5,748 bases of DNA from Candidatus Solibacter sp. (GTDB taxonomy: Bacteria > Acidobacteriota > Terriglobia > Bryobacterales > Bryobacteraceae): NCBI GenBank assembly GCA_017883355.1, contig JADGNS010000367.1, positions 1-5,748 on the forward strand. Direction: 5' to 3'. Position 1 is the first letter of the stretch. Every line of letters begins with the position of its first letter. Positions 1 to 5,638 of the stretch are shown here, piece by piece. Under the pieces are notes generated by a model. That model was not told the origin of the DNA and ran no database searches. It saw nothing but the letters and a program-made list of their open reading frames with translations. Made by a program: the position numbers and the translations under genes.

Positions 1-419
1 GGCGCCAGTTGGCTGAAGTGGAGGGCTTGCTCCACGATTGCCCGGGGGTCCCGGTAGAAACGCGGATCCGTCTGAATCGAAAGACGGCCGTTGCGGCCAC
101 CCTGGGCGTCGAAGATGGGTTTCAGAAGCGCGGCCCCCGCAACCGACATCTCCTCGACGATCTTCCAGCCGATCTGGTCTTCGGTGGCGGTGGCCATCTC
201 CTGAATCAGAGCCTCGATACGGGGGCGCCAGAGAGGCAGGCGCTTCTTCAAAATCGACAGGACGATGCACGGGTTGCAGGTGGCGCCGACCGCACCGTGT
301 TCGATGGAGTAGGCCAGTTCATCGAGGTCGGGAGAGTCGTTCCAGAGGCAGGTGGCGGTAGTCTGCGTCATTTGGAACAGCGGGCTCTTGAAAGAAGTCA
401 GGGTGCCGGTGGATGCCAT
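1..419 (-). CDS. Transaldolase family protein, N-terminal part (runs off the left edge)
   Basis: My own translation of the minus strand from the ATG at 419-417 gives 139 open residues to the window edge, so the gene is 3'-truncated by the window. Transaldolases transfer dihydroxyacetone units between sugar phosphates through a Schiff base in a cytosolic TIM barrel. Landmarks that align with E. coli TalB are LWNDS (residues 25-29; D28 corresponds to Asp17), GAVGATCNP (42-50; N49 corresponds to Asn35) and GRLSIQTDPRFYRD (111-124), which matches the GRxSTEVDARLSYD strand. The TalB Glu96 position is Gln (Q116) here, as in the fructose-6-phosphate aldolase branch. The Schiff-base lysine would lie beyond the edge and cannot be checked. 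A GGAG ribosome site (426-429) lies 6 nt before the ATG and supports this start. The family call is firm; the exact substrate is not known. The gene is divergent from the GH2 gene. Confidence 0.88.
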   Translation of the reverse strand, partial: MASTGTLTSFKSPLFQMTQTTATCLWNDSPDLDELAYSIEHGAVGATCNPCIVLSILKKRLPLWRPRIEALIQEMATATEDQIGWKIVEEMSVAGAALLKPIFDAQGGRNGRLSIQTDPRFYRDPRAIVEQALHFSQLA

Positions 420-459
420 GATAGTCTCCAAAACTGGACATGCTAACGTGTGTAATTTA

Positions 460-489
460 ATCGTAGCCCTCTAAAAGAGTCCGGGTCAA
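460..489 (-). promoter_or_regulatory. Candidate sigma70-type promoter for the transaldolase gene
   Basis: On the minus strand TTGACC (489-484) is followed after 18 bp by TACGAT (465-460). This matches the consensus at 5 of 6 and 4 of 6 positions. It would give a short leader of roughly 35 nt before the ATG at 419. It is based on motif similarity only. Confidence 0.35.
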
Positions 490-562
490 GGAGATCGGTG
501 CGAAGCGAAACCCAAAGCGAGTCTCTCGGGTGCTCTAATTTCTTTGCGCGCCGCGCAGATTT

Positions 563-655
563 TGTGGGGCAGCTTGGCAAGCTGCGCGCCGGTTGGCAAC
601 CGGCGCTCCGGGCGGGTTACCAACCGGTCACCAACCCGCCGCAGGCTGCCCCACA
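563..655. repeat. Compound palindromic intergenic repeat (REP/MITE-like multi-hairpin)
   Basis: The outer arms TGTGGGGCAGC (563-573) and GCTGCCCCACA (645-655) are perfect 11-bp inverted repeats. Between them lie two perfect hairpins with the same GGC loop. The first is GCAGCTT/AAGCTGC (569-575 and 579-585). The second is GCGCCGGTT/AACCGGCGC (586-594 and 598-606). A third stem, GGCGGGTT/AACCCGCC (611-618 and 633-640), has a 14-nt loop. The first hairpin and the outer stem share bases, so two folds compete. The organisation is typical of dispersed bacterial intergenic palindromes, and I recall similar GC-rich elements in Acidobacteriota. Copy number cannot be judged from this window. No T-tract follows, so a simple terminator is unlikely. 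Confidence 0.75.
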
Positions 656-730
656 CGGGTTTTGGTGGTGGCTCAGTCTGCTCTATGCCACCGGCGGCGA
701 AAGGCGCTAATCTGATCCTTCGAGTCGATT

Positions 731-3208
731 ATGCGAAACCTTTCCCTCTCCTTCCTTGCAGCTACGTCATTATTGCTGGGCATCGCCGCCGCGGCGTCCA
801 CCGAAATCAAGATCGGCGCCGACCGGCGCATCCGCATCACCGAGGACTGGCGCTTCTTCAAAGGCGAAGCCGCCGGCGCGGAGCAGTCCGCCTTCAGCGA
901 CGCCGCCTGGCGCGCGCTCGACCTGCCCCACGATTGGGCCATCGAGGGCCCGTTCGACCGCAAGTTCAATCCCCACGATGGCGGCCTCCCCTTCTTCGGC
1001 ATCGCGTGGTACCGCAAGCACTTCACCGTGCCGGCCAGTGCCAAGGGCAAGTACTTCAGCGTCCAGTTCGATGGCGCCATGTCCAACTCCACCGTCTGGC
1101 TCAACGGCCAGAAGCTGGGCGGACGCCCCTACGGTTACGAGAGCTTCGCGCTCGATCTCACACCCTACATTAAGTTCGGCGAGGAGAACGTGCTCGCCGT
1201 CCGGCTGGCGCCCGAAGATCAATCCTCGCGCTGGTACCCCGGCGCCGGTATCTACCGCAACGTGTGGCTCAACGTCACCGGAGCCGTACGCGTCGCCCAA
1301 TGGGGCGCCTACGTCACCACGCCTTCCGTGACCGACGCCAAAGCCAGCGTGGTGGTCCGCACCGAGGTGGAGAACAAGGGCGCCGCGGCGGCCCGCATCA
1401 CGCTCGAAACCGCCATCCTCGATGCCGCGGGCAAGCAGGCCGGCCGCGCCACCAATGACGTCACCATCCCCGCTGGAGGCAAACAGAGCGTCGAGGCGAA
1501 GATCGACGTCGCCAACCCGCATCGCTGGGATCTCGACACGCCGTACCTCTACAGCGCCGCCAGCACCATCCGCGAAGGCACGCGGCAATCCGACCGTTAC
1601 GTGACGCCGTTCGGCATACGCACCATCGAGTACAGCAAGGACAAGGGCTTCCTGCTCAACGGCCGGCAGCGCCGCTTCAACGGCGTCTGCATGCACCACG
1701 ACCTGGGAGCGCTTGGCGCCGCCATCAATCGCCGGGCTATGGAGCGGCAGTTGGAGATTTTGAAGTCGATGGGCGTGAACGCCATCCGCACCAGCCACAA
1801 TCCGCCCGCGCCGGAACTGCTCGAGCTCACCGACCGTATGGGCCTGCTGGTGATGGACGAGGCCTTCGACATGTGGGCGATCCCCAAAGTCCGCAACGGC
1901 CTTTCCAAATACTGGAACGAATGGTACGACGCCGACTTGCGCGAATTCGTCCGCCGCGATCGCTCTCACCCCAGCGTCGTGCTCTGGAGCATCGGTAACG
2001 AAATCCCCGAGCAGGGCCGTCCCGACGGCGGACAACTGGCGCAGAAGCTCACCAACATCGTCCACGAAGAGGATCTCTCCCGCCCCACCACGGCGGGCTT
2101 CAACAATGACACCGGCGCCATCAAGAACGAACTCGCCAGCGCCGTCGATATCCCGGCCTTCAATTACAAACCCACCAAGTACGCGCAGATCCTCAAGGAC
2201 CACCCCAACTGGATCATCTTCGCTTCGGAGACTTCCTCCGCCGTCAGTTCGCGCGGCGTCTACCACCTGCCCATCGAGAAGTACCAGAAGCATCCCTCGC
2301 TGCAACTCACCAGCTACGACGTGATCGCGCCTCCATGGGCCTACATCCCCGATGTCGAGTTCGACGCGCAGGAGAAAAATCCCAACGTGCTGGGCGAGTT
2401 CGTCTGGACCGGATTCGACTACCTCGGCGAACCCACTCCTTACTTCAACGGGCGCGGCAACACCAACGACGCCGACTGGCCGTCGCGCAGTTCCTACTTC
2501 GGAATTGTGGACCTCGCCGGCTTCCCGAAGGATCGCTTCTACCTCTACCAGAGCCACTGGACCACCCAGCCCATGGTCCACCTGCTGCCCCACTGGAACT
2601 GGGCCGGCATGGAAGGCAAACCGATCCCGGTGATGTGCTACACCAACGCCGAAGAGGTGGAGTTATTCCTCAACGGCAAATCGCTGGGACGCAAGAAGCG
2701 CTTCTCTGAACCCGTGGAGCTGCCGGTGGGCAACAACGCCGGCGCCAACGGAAAATTCCAATCCAAATACCGCCTGATGTGGCAGGTGCCTTACGCACCG
2801 GGCGCGCTGAAAGCCGTGGCCTACCAGGGCGGCAAGAGCATCGCCACCACCCAAATCAAGACCGCGGGCGCGCCCGCGCAAGTCGTGCTGGTGCCCGATC
2901 GCGCGGCCATCGCCGCCGATGGCGACGACCTCTCCTTCGTCACCGTGCGCGTGGAGGACAAGGATGGCAACTTCTGCCCCACCGCCGACAACCTGGTGAA
3001 ATTCGCCCTCGAAGGTCCCGCTAAGATCGCCGGCGTGGACAACGGCAACCCCGCCACCGTCGAGTCTTTCCAGGCCGACAACCGCAAGGCGTTCAACGGC
3101 CTGGCGCTTCTGATCGTACGCGGCGAACACGGCAAGGCAGGGCGCGTGAAGATCACCGCCACCGCCGATGGCCTGCGCGCCGGGGAGACTACCGTCACGA
3201 CGAAGTAG
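731..3208 (+). CDS. Secreted glycoside hydrolase family 2 protein, beta-galactosidase-like
   Basis: This complete 825-residue enzyme hydrolyses beta-linked glycosides with retention, most likely beta-galactosides; glucuronidase or another GH2 specificity is not excluded. Residues 1-22 form a signal peptide (basic MRN, a leucine/alanine core, then AAAS), so the protein probably acts outside the cytoplasm. The order is a sugar-binding jelly-roll (about 36-185, with WYRKHF, VWLNGQ and RWYPGAGIYRNVWL), an Ig-like domain (about 186-297) and a TIM barrel (about 298-610, with RTSHNPP and MDEAFDMW). A DUF4982-like domain (about 627-705) and a C-terminal Ig-like domain (about 713-822, with GVDNGNP) follow. 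The acid/base is E424 in SIGNEIPE and the nucleophile E500 in FASETSS. They are 76 residues apart, the same spacing as E461 and E537 of LacZ. The ATG at 731 is chosen because it begins the signal peptide, although no strong ribosome site precedes it. The last 212 bp, including the stop, recur at 5433-5638. Confidence 0.93.
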   Translation: MRNLSLSFLAATSLLLGIAAAASTEIKIGADRRIRITEDWRFFKGEAAGAEQSAFSDAAWRALDLPHDWAIEGPFDRKFNPHDGGLPFFGIAWYRKHFTVPASAKGKYFSVQFDGAMSNSTVWLNGQKLGGRPYGYESFALDLTPYIKFGEENVLAVRLAPEDQSSRWYPGAGIYRNVWLNVTGAVRVAQWGAYVTTPSVTDAKASVVVRTEVENKGAAAARITLETAILDAAGKQAGRATNDVTIPAGGKQSVEAKIDVANPHRWDLDTPYLYSAASTIREGTRQSDRYVTPFGIRTIEYSKDKGFLLNGRQRRFNGVCMHHDLGALGAAINRRAMERQLEILKSMGVNAIRTSHNPPAPELLELTDRMGLLVMDEAFDMWAIPKVRNGLSKYWNEWYDADLREFVRRDRSHPSVVLWSIGNEIPEQGRPDGGQLAQKLTNIVHEEDLSRPTTAGFNNDTGAIKNELASAVDIPAFNYKPTKYAQILKDHPNWIIFASETSSAVSSRGVYHLPIEKYQKHPSLQLTSYDVIAPPWAYIPDVEFDAQEKNPNVLGEFVWTGFDYLGEPTPYFNGRGNTNDADWPSRSSYFGIVDLAGFPKDRFYLYQSHWTTQPMVHLLPHWNWAGMEGKPIPVMCYTNAEEVELFLNGKSLGRKKRFSEPVELPVGNNAGANGKFQSKYRLMWQVPYAPGALKAVAYQGGKSIATTQIKTAGAPAQVVLVPDRAAIAADGDDLSFVTVRVEDKDGNFCPTADNLVKFALEGPAKIAGVDNGNPATVESFQADNRKAFNGLALLIVRGEHGKAGRVKITATADGLRAGETTVTTK

Positions 3209-3215
3209 TGGCTAG
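3004..3215 (+). repeat. Direct repeat, copy 1: 3' end of the GH2 gene
   Basis: This 212-bp segment covers residues 759-825 of the GH2 protein, the stop codon and about 7 nt after it. It matches 5433-5638 in the same orientation, with 7 substitutions and one 6-bp gap. Similarity begins at 3004 (3003 and 3002 already differ) and ends after GTGGCTAG. The two copies bracket the minus-strand GntR/ABC operon. Confidence 0.95.
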
Positions 3216-3237
3216 TGCAATCCGGCACTTCCCAGGC

Positions 3238-3313
3238 AATCCGCTCCCTCACGGTCGCGGCTCCGACTGGCTCTTGCACTCTGATCGGAGCCGCGACCGT
3301 GAGGGAGCGGATT
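3238..3313. repeat. Perfect 29-bp inverted repeat with an 18-nt loop, between convergent genes
   Basis: The left arm is 3238-3266, beginning AATCCGCTCCCTCACGG. The right arm is 3285-3313, ending CCGTGAGGGAGCGGATT. All 29 positions are complementary, and the loop is 3267-3284. The element lies in the 145-bp gap between the GH2 stop and the permease stop, so its hairpin could stop or protect both transcripts. It lacks a T-run on either side, so it is better called a REP-like palindrome than a canonical rho-independent terminator. I recall very similar arms as dispersed repeats in Acidobacteriota genomes. Open frames reading through it are spurious. The rest of 3209-3353 shows nothing else. Confidence 0.8.
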
Positions 3314-3353
3314 CTTCGTGGCGCAACATCCGCCATTACGCCTTCCACGTTCC

Positions 3354-4070
3354 TCAGAAATCCCGTGCCTGCACGGCCTTCGCCGAGATGGCCACCAGCA
3401 GCGCGCTGATCAGAATACTGACAGCGACACGCATCCACGGTATCGGCCCTGTCAAAAGGCGTGTATGCCTGTCCAGATATTCAGCGCCCGCAATGAACTC
3501 CATCGGGCTATAAACATGGAGGGAGCTACTGCTCAGCACAACGCTGATGCCAAGCACCGCGCCGAACGTCACTACCGGCGCCGTGTATTCACCTTCCACC
3601 AGCGAAGAAGTCAACAGCGCCGTGCCGAAGAATACCATGCCGCCGCCAGCCAGTAATGCCATATGGAAGAAAGCCTGCTGGATGGAATGCGTCTTTCCGG
3701 TCAGGCTGCCAATAAGAAACATGGCGGCCCAGGGGACAATGACCAACGCCATCGCTTCACCCAGCACTACGGAGATGCGAACGGCCATCAGCCGCGTCCT
3801 GCTAACCGGCAGGGCTAAGGTGAACGGGGCGGTCCCGACCGCCTTCTCGCGCAGCAGGCCGCCCATCGTTAAGAGCGTGACGGACATCACCCACATCATG
3901 CACAGCAGGACATGCCCTCCTTGAAGGACGTTGTAGTAGTAGGCGAGCGTGGTGTTCGGTATTGCATCTTGATCGCCATGATAAACAACTAAGGAGCAGA
4001 GGGCCACGGCAACCAAAAGCGAGATCAGAAACCGCGATCGGGTTTCGAGCCACGACTTATACCAGAGCAT
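3354..4070 (-). CDS. ABC-2 type transporter permease subunit
   Basis: This 238-residue integral membrane protein has about six predicted helices, at residues 14-30, 52-70, 99-121, 133-155, 163-181 and 213-231. That is the usual topology and size of an ABC-2 permease half. The segment after helix 2, LLREKAVGTAPFTLALPVSR (72-91), is the typical cytoplasmic stretch of ABC-2 permeases that contacts the ATPase. The start ATG (4070-4068) lies immediately after the ATPase stop. It is preceded by a strong GAAGGAG ribosome site inside the ATPase 3' end, about 6 nt away, which indicates translational coupling. It is the last gene of the operon, and the only permease seen, so a homodimer with two ATPase subunits is the simplest model. 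The substrate cannot be inferred. Base composition looks less GC-rich than in the GH2 gene, which would fit a separate origin. Confidence 0.85.
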   Translation of the reverse strand: MLWYKSWLETRSRFLISLLVAVALCSLVVYHGDQDAIPNTTLAYYYNVLQGGHVLLCMMWVMSVTLLTMGGLLREKAVGTAPFTLALPVSRTRLMAVRISVVLGEAMALVIVPWAAMFLIGSLTGKTHSIQQAFFHMALLAGGGMVFFGTALLTSSLVEGEYTAPVVTFGAVLGISVVLSSSSLHVYSPMEFIAGAEYLDRHTRLLTGPIPWMRVAVSILISALLVAISAKAVQARDF

Positions 4071-4970
4071 TCAATTCTCCTTCACCTTTTGCAGGAAGAT
4101 TTCCCTGAGTCCCACCGGCGCGGCTTCAATCGAGCCGGCGTGAAGATCGCGAGCCCGTTCCATGATGGCGTCCGCGTTCCGGCTGGCGAAGACGCTCATC
4201 TGATGGCCGCTGGTCCGAATGCTCTCGACGCCTTCGAGCTGAAGCTGAGACTGTAGCTCCGCGGGCAGCGACGGAAAAACCATGTCGATCTGCCGGTAGC
4301 TCAGCCGGAGGTCATCCAGGGAAGCGTCCAGCACGAGGCGTCCCTGATGTAGGATGCACACCTGGTCGGCCACGCGCTCCACCTCCGCAATCTGGTGCGA
4401 AGAGAAGAACACCGCCGTACCTTCCGCGCACTGCGCCACCAGGGATTGCAGCAGGTCCTCGATCCCGACCGGATCGAGCCCCTCGCTCGGCTCATCGAGA
4501 ATCAGGAGCTGGGGCCGCCGCGCCAACGCCAGCAGCAAGGCGAGCTTGGTGCGCATTCCCTTGGACAGGGACCTGATCTTGCGGTCCGGCGGTAGATCGT
4601 ATTGCTTCAGCAGTGTCCTGACAACGTCGGCGCGCCAGTCTGGGTAGAAGGAACTGGTGAAGCGAATGATTTGTTCGACCGTCATGTAACCGTAGAGGCG
4701 CTTGTCCTCGCTCACGTACGCTACGCGCCGACGGAATTCGAGGCTTCCCGCCGGGTCGTCGATCCTCCTGCCCAGTACCGTGCCGGAACCTTCGGTGGGC
4801 CTGATCATGCCGAGCAGCATCCTGATGGTGGTGCTCTTGCCCGCTCCGTTCAGGCCGAGAAATGCCGTGATGCGGCCGGGTCCGACGGTCAGATTGAGGT
4901 CCCTTACCGCGCTGATCCTGCCGTATGATTTGCCGAGTCCGTTCGTTTCCACTACTGGTTCGCTTGTCAC
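4071..4970 (-). CDS. ABC transporter ATP-binding protein (YtrB/CcmA type)
   Basis: This 299-residue cytoplasmic nucleotide-binding subunit powers the adjacent permease. It has Walker A GLNGAGKST (39-47), signature LSKGM (135-139, replacing LSGGQ), Walker B LLILDEP (155-161, with D159 and E160), D-loop EGLD (163-166) and H-loop H192 in SSHQIAEVE. The Q-loop position reads YVSEDK with E88 instead of Gln, which as far as I recall is common in this ABC-2 exporter subfamily. A C-terminal domain of about 75 residues (about 225-299) follows the ATPase fold and ends in LREIFLQKV, as in related drug or bacteriocin exporters. The start is GTG (4970-4968), overlapping the TGA of the regulator by 4 bp (GTGA). 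A GAGG site (4979-4976) lies 5 nt upstream. It is the middle gene of the operon. Confidence 0.93.
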   Translation of the reverse strand: MTSEPVVETNGLGKSYGRISAVRDLNLTVGPGRITAFLGLNGAGKSTTIRMLLGMIRPTEGSGTVLGRRIDDPAGSLEFRRRVAYVSEDKRLYGYMTVEQIIRFTSSFYPDWRADVVRTLLKQYDLPPDRKIRSLSKGMRTKLALLLALARRPQLLILDEPSEGLDPVGIEDLLQSLVAQCAEGTAVFFSSHQIAEVERVADQVCILHQGRLVLDASLDDLRLSYRQIDMVFPSLPAELQSQLQLEGVESIRTSGHQMSVFASRNADAIMERARDLHAGSIEAAPVGLREIFLQKVKEN

Positions 4971-5362
4971 GATATCCTCACTGTCTCCGACTGACCGGCC
5001 AACCGTGCTTCGAATAGCCTGCGGATCTCATCATCGAGGAGCCCCGCTTCGCGCAGTTCTTCGATCAAGTTACGGACCCGCATTTCCGCGGCTCGCACGC
5101 GATCGGCCAGAAGACGCGCCCGGCGGCTCACTGAAATGAATGCTCCCGAGCCATGGCGCAGGTCCAGAACTCCCGCGTGTTCGAGTTCCGAATAGGCCTT
5201 GGCCACAGTATTGGGGCTGACCAGCAACTCCTCGGCCAGCGTCCGAATGCCCGGAAGTTGGTCGCCATCCTGCAACGCCCCATTTTCGATGGCATGCTGA
5301 ATCTGCTGCATGAGCTGCAGGTACAGAGGCTGCCCAGCCGAGGGCTTCAGTTTGAAAAACAT
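4967..5362 (-). CDS. GntR family transcriptional regulator, YtrA subfamily
   Basis: This 131-residue DNA-binding protein is probably the repressor of its own operon. The N-terminal winged helix-turn-helix spans about residues 11-78. It includes QPLYLQLMQQIQHAIENG, GDQLPGIRTLAEEL, the recognition helix SPNTVAKAYSELEHAG (49-64) and the wing around RHGSGAF (69-75). The remaining ~50 residues are a short helical region for dimerisation, with no room for the large ligand-binding domains of the FadR or HutC groups, so the YtrA type fits. B. subtilis YtrA represses an ABC operon induced by cell-wall-active antibiotics; a similar job here is inference. The start ATG (5362-5360) begins the usual MFFKL-x-PxxGxPLYLQL opening. 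No clear Shine-Dalgarno site precedes it. A palindrome overlapping the promoter lies 13-38 nt upstream. Confidence 0.92.
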   Translation of the reverse strand: MFFKLKPSAGQPLYLQLMQQIQHAIENGALQDGDQLPGIRTLAEELLVSPNTVAKAYSELEHAGVLDLRHGSGAFISVSRRARLLADRVRAAEMRVRNLIEELREAGLLDDEIRRLFEARLAGQSETVRIS

Positions 5363-5374
5363 ATCGGTCGCACT

Positions 5375-5400
5375 GTAATGCTGTTAGGATACAGTATTAC
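5375..5400. promoter_or_regulatory. Palindromic operator, probable binding site of the GntR/YtrA regulator
   Basis: GTAATGCTGT (5375-5384) and ACAGTATTAC (5391-5400) are inverted repeats matching at 9 of 10 positions, separated by 6 bp. The right arm covers the predicted -10 box of the operon promoter, where a bound dimer would block RNA polymerase. The symmetry is seen directly. The assignment to this regulator rests on position and on the autoregulation usual in the subfamily. Confidence 0.65.
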
Positions 5401-5421
5401 TCTATAGTGGCGATCCGTCAA
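5393..5421 (-). promoter_or_regulatory. Candidate promoter of the GntR-ABC operon
   Basis: On the minus strand TTGACG (5421-5416) is followed after 17 bp by AATACT (5398-5393). These match consensus at 5 of 6 and 4 of 6 positions. Transcription would begin near 5386 and leave a leader of about 25 nt. The -35 box ends only about 11 bp from the start of the GH2 tail copy, so the promoter sits right at that junction. Confidence 0.5.
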
Positions 5422-5432
5422 GGAAATGTTGC

Positions 5433-5631
5433 CGCCCTCGAAGGTCCCGCTAAAATCGCCGGCGTGGACAACGGCAACCCGGCTACCGTCGAGTCTTTCC
5501 AGGCCGACAACTGCAAGGCGTTCAACGGCCTGGCGCTTCTGATCGTACGCGGCGAACACGGCAAGGCAGGGCGCGTGAAGATCACCGCTACCGCCGAGGG
5601 CCTGCGCGCCGGGGAGACTACGACGAACTAG
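5433..5631 (+). pseudogene. Orphan C-terminal fragment of a GH2 glycosidase
   Basis: The frame starting at 5434 encodes about 65 residues matching positions 759-825 of the upstream GH2 enzyme and ends in its own TAG (5629-5631). Compared with that protein it carries R785C, D813E and K825N, and lacks two residues near the end (T821, V822). It is only the later part of the C-terminal Ig-like domain. It has no signal peptide, no catalytic barrel and no plausible start: the nearest is a GTG at 5407 without a ribosome site, in the operator/promoter region of the opposite operon. It should not be functional. The frame is still open, and most changes are silent or conservative, so the parent gene was probably functional before truncation. 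Confidence 0.85.
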
Positions 5632-5638
5632 TGGCTAG
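5433..5638 (+). repeat. Direct repeat, copy 2: duplicated GH2 3' end
   Basis: This 206-bp stretch aligns with 3004-3215 at a constant offset of 2429 bp up to the 6-bp gap near the end. It has 7 substitutions in about 206 aligned bases. The match passes the stop codon and ends after GTGGCTAG; beyond 5638 the flanks differ. Confidence 0.95.

Larger units (their letters stand above)
420..730. other. Divergent intergenic region (about 310 bp)
   Basis: The stretch separates the transaldolase gene (minus) from the GH2 gene (plus). It holds the candidate transaldolase promoter and a compound hairpin repeat at 563-655. The remaining sequence (490-562 and 656-730) shows no convincing gene. For the GH2 gene I see only a weak promoter candidate, TTGGTG (662-667) with TATGCC (684-689) after 16 bp. 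There is also no good Shine-Dalgarno sequence before its ATG. Short open frames crossing this stretch are repeat-derived and look spurious. Confidence 0.6.

Noticed and set aside
9..446. Plus-strand 145-codon frame at the left edge
   Set aside because: It is antisense to the transaldolase gene, whose conserved motifs and ribosome site are clear on the minus strand.
563..655. CRISPR array or attachment site
   Set aside because: There are no regularly spaced direct repeats with unique spacers and no integrase gene nearby; the structure is nested palindromes.
544..1173. Plus-strand frames running from the intergenic repeat into the GH2 gene
   Set aside because: They are arginine- and proline-rich out-of-frame readings of the GH2 gene and the hairpin repeat, without protein motifs.
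770..2593. 607-codon open frame antisense to the GH2 gene
   Set aside because: It is the mirror of a GC-rich gene. The product is a low-complexity run of G, A, V, D and R with no recognisable domain, while the plus frame has full GH2 motifs.
2663..3130. Antisense frame in the GH2 tail sharing a protein start with an antisense frame at 5347-5559
   Set aside because: The apparent protein similarity is only the consequence of the DNA duplication. Both are opposite to real or former GH2 coding sequence.
3238..3313. Canonical rho-independent terminator
   Set aside because: The stem is strong, but no T-tract follows it on either strand.
3208..3513. Plus-strand frame across the inverted repeat (PLPHGRGSD-type translation)
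   Set aside because: It is translated palindrome followed by antisense of the permease gene, and has no ribosome site or domain.
5407..5631. A 74-residue gene starting at GTG 5407
   Set aside because: The first ~9 codons are the control region of the opposite operon and the rest is a partial Ig-like domain. There is no ribosome site, so it is treated as a pseudogene fragment.
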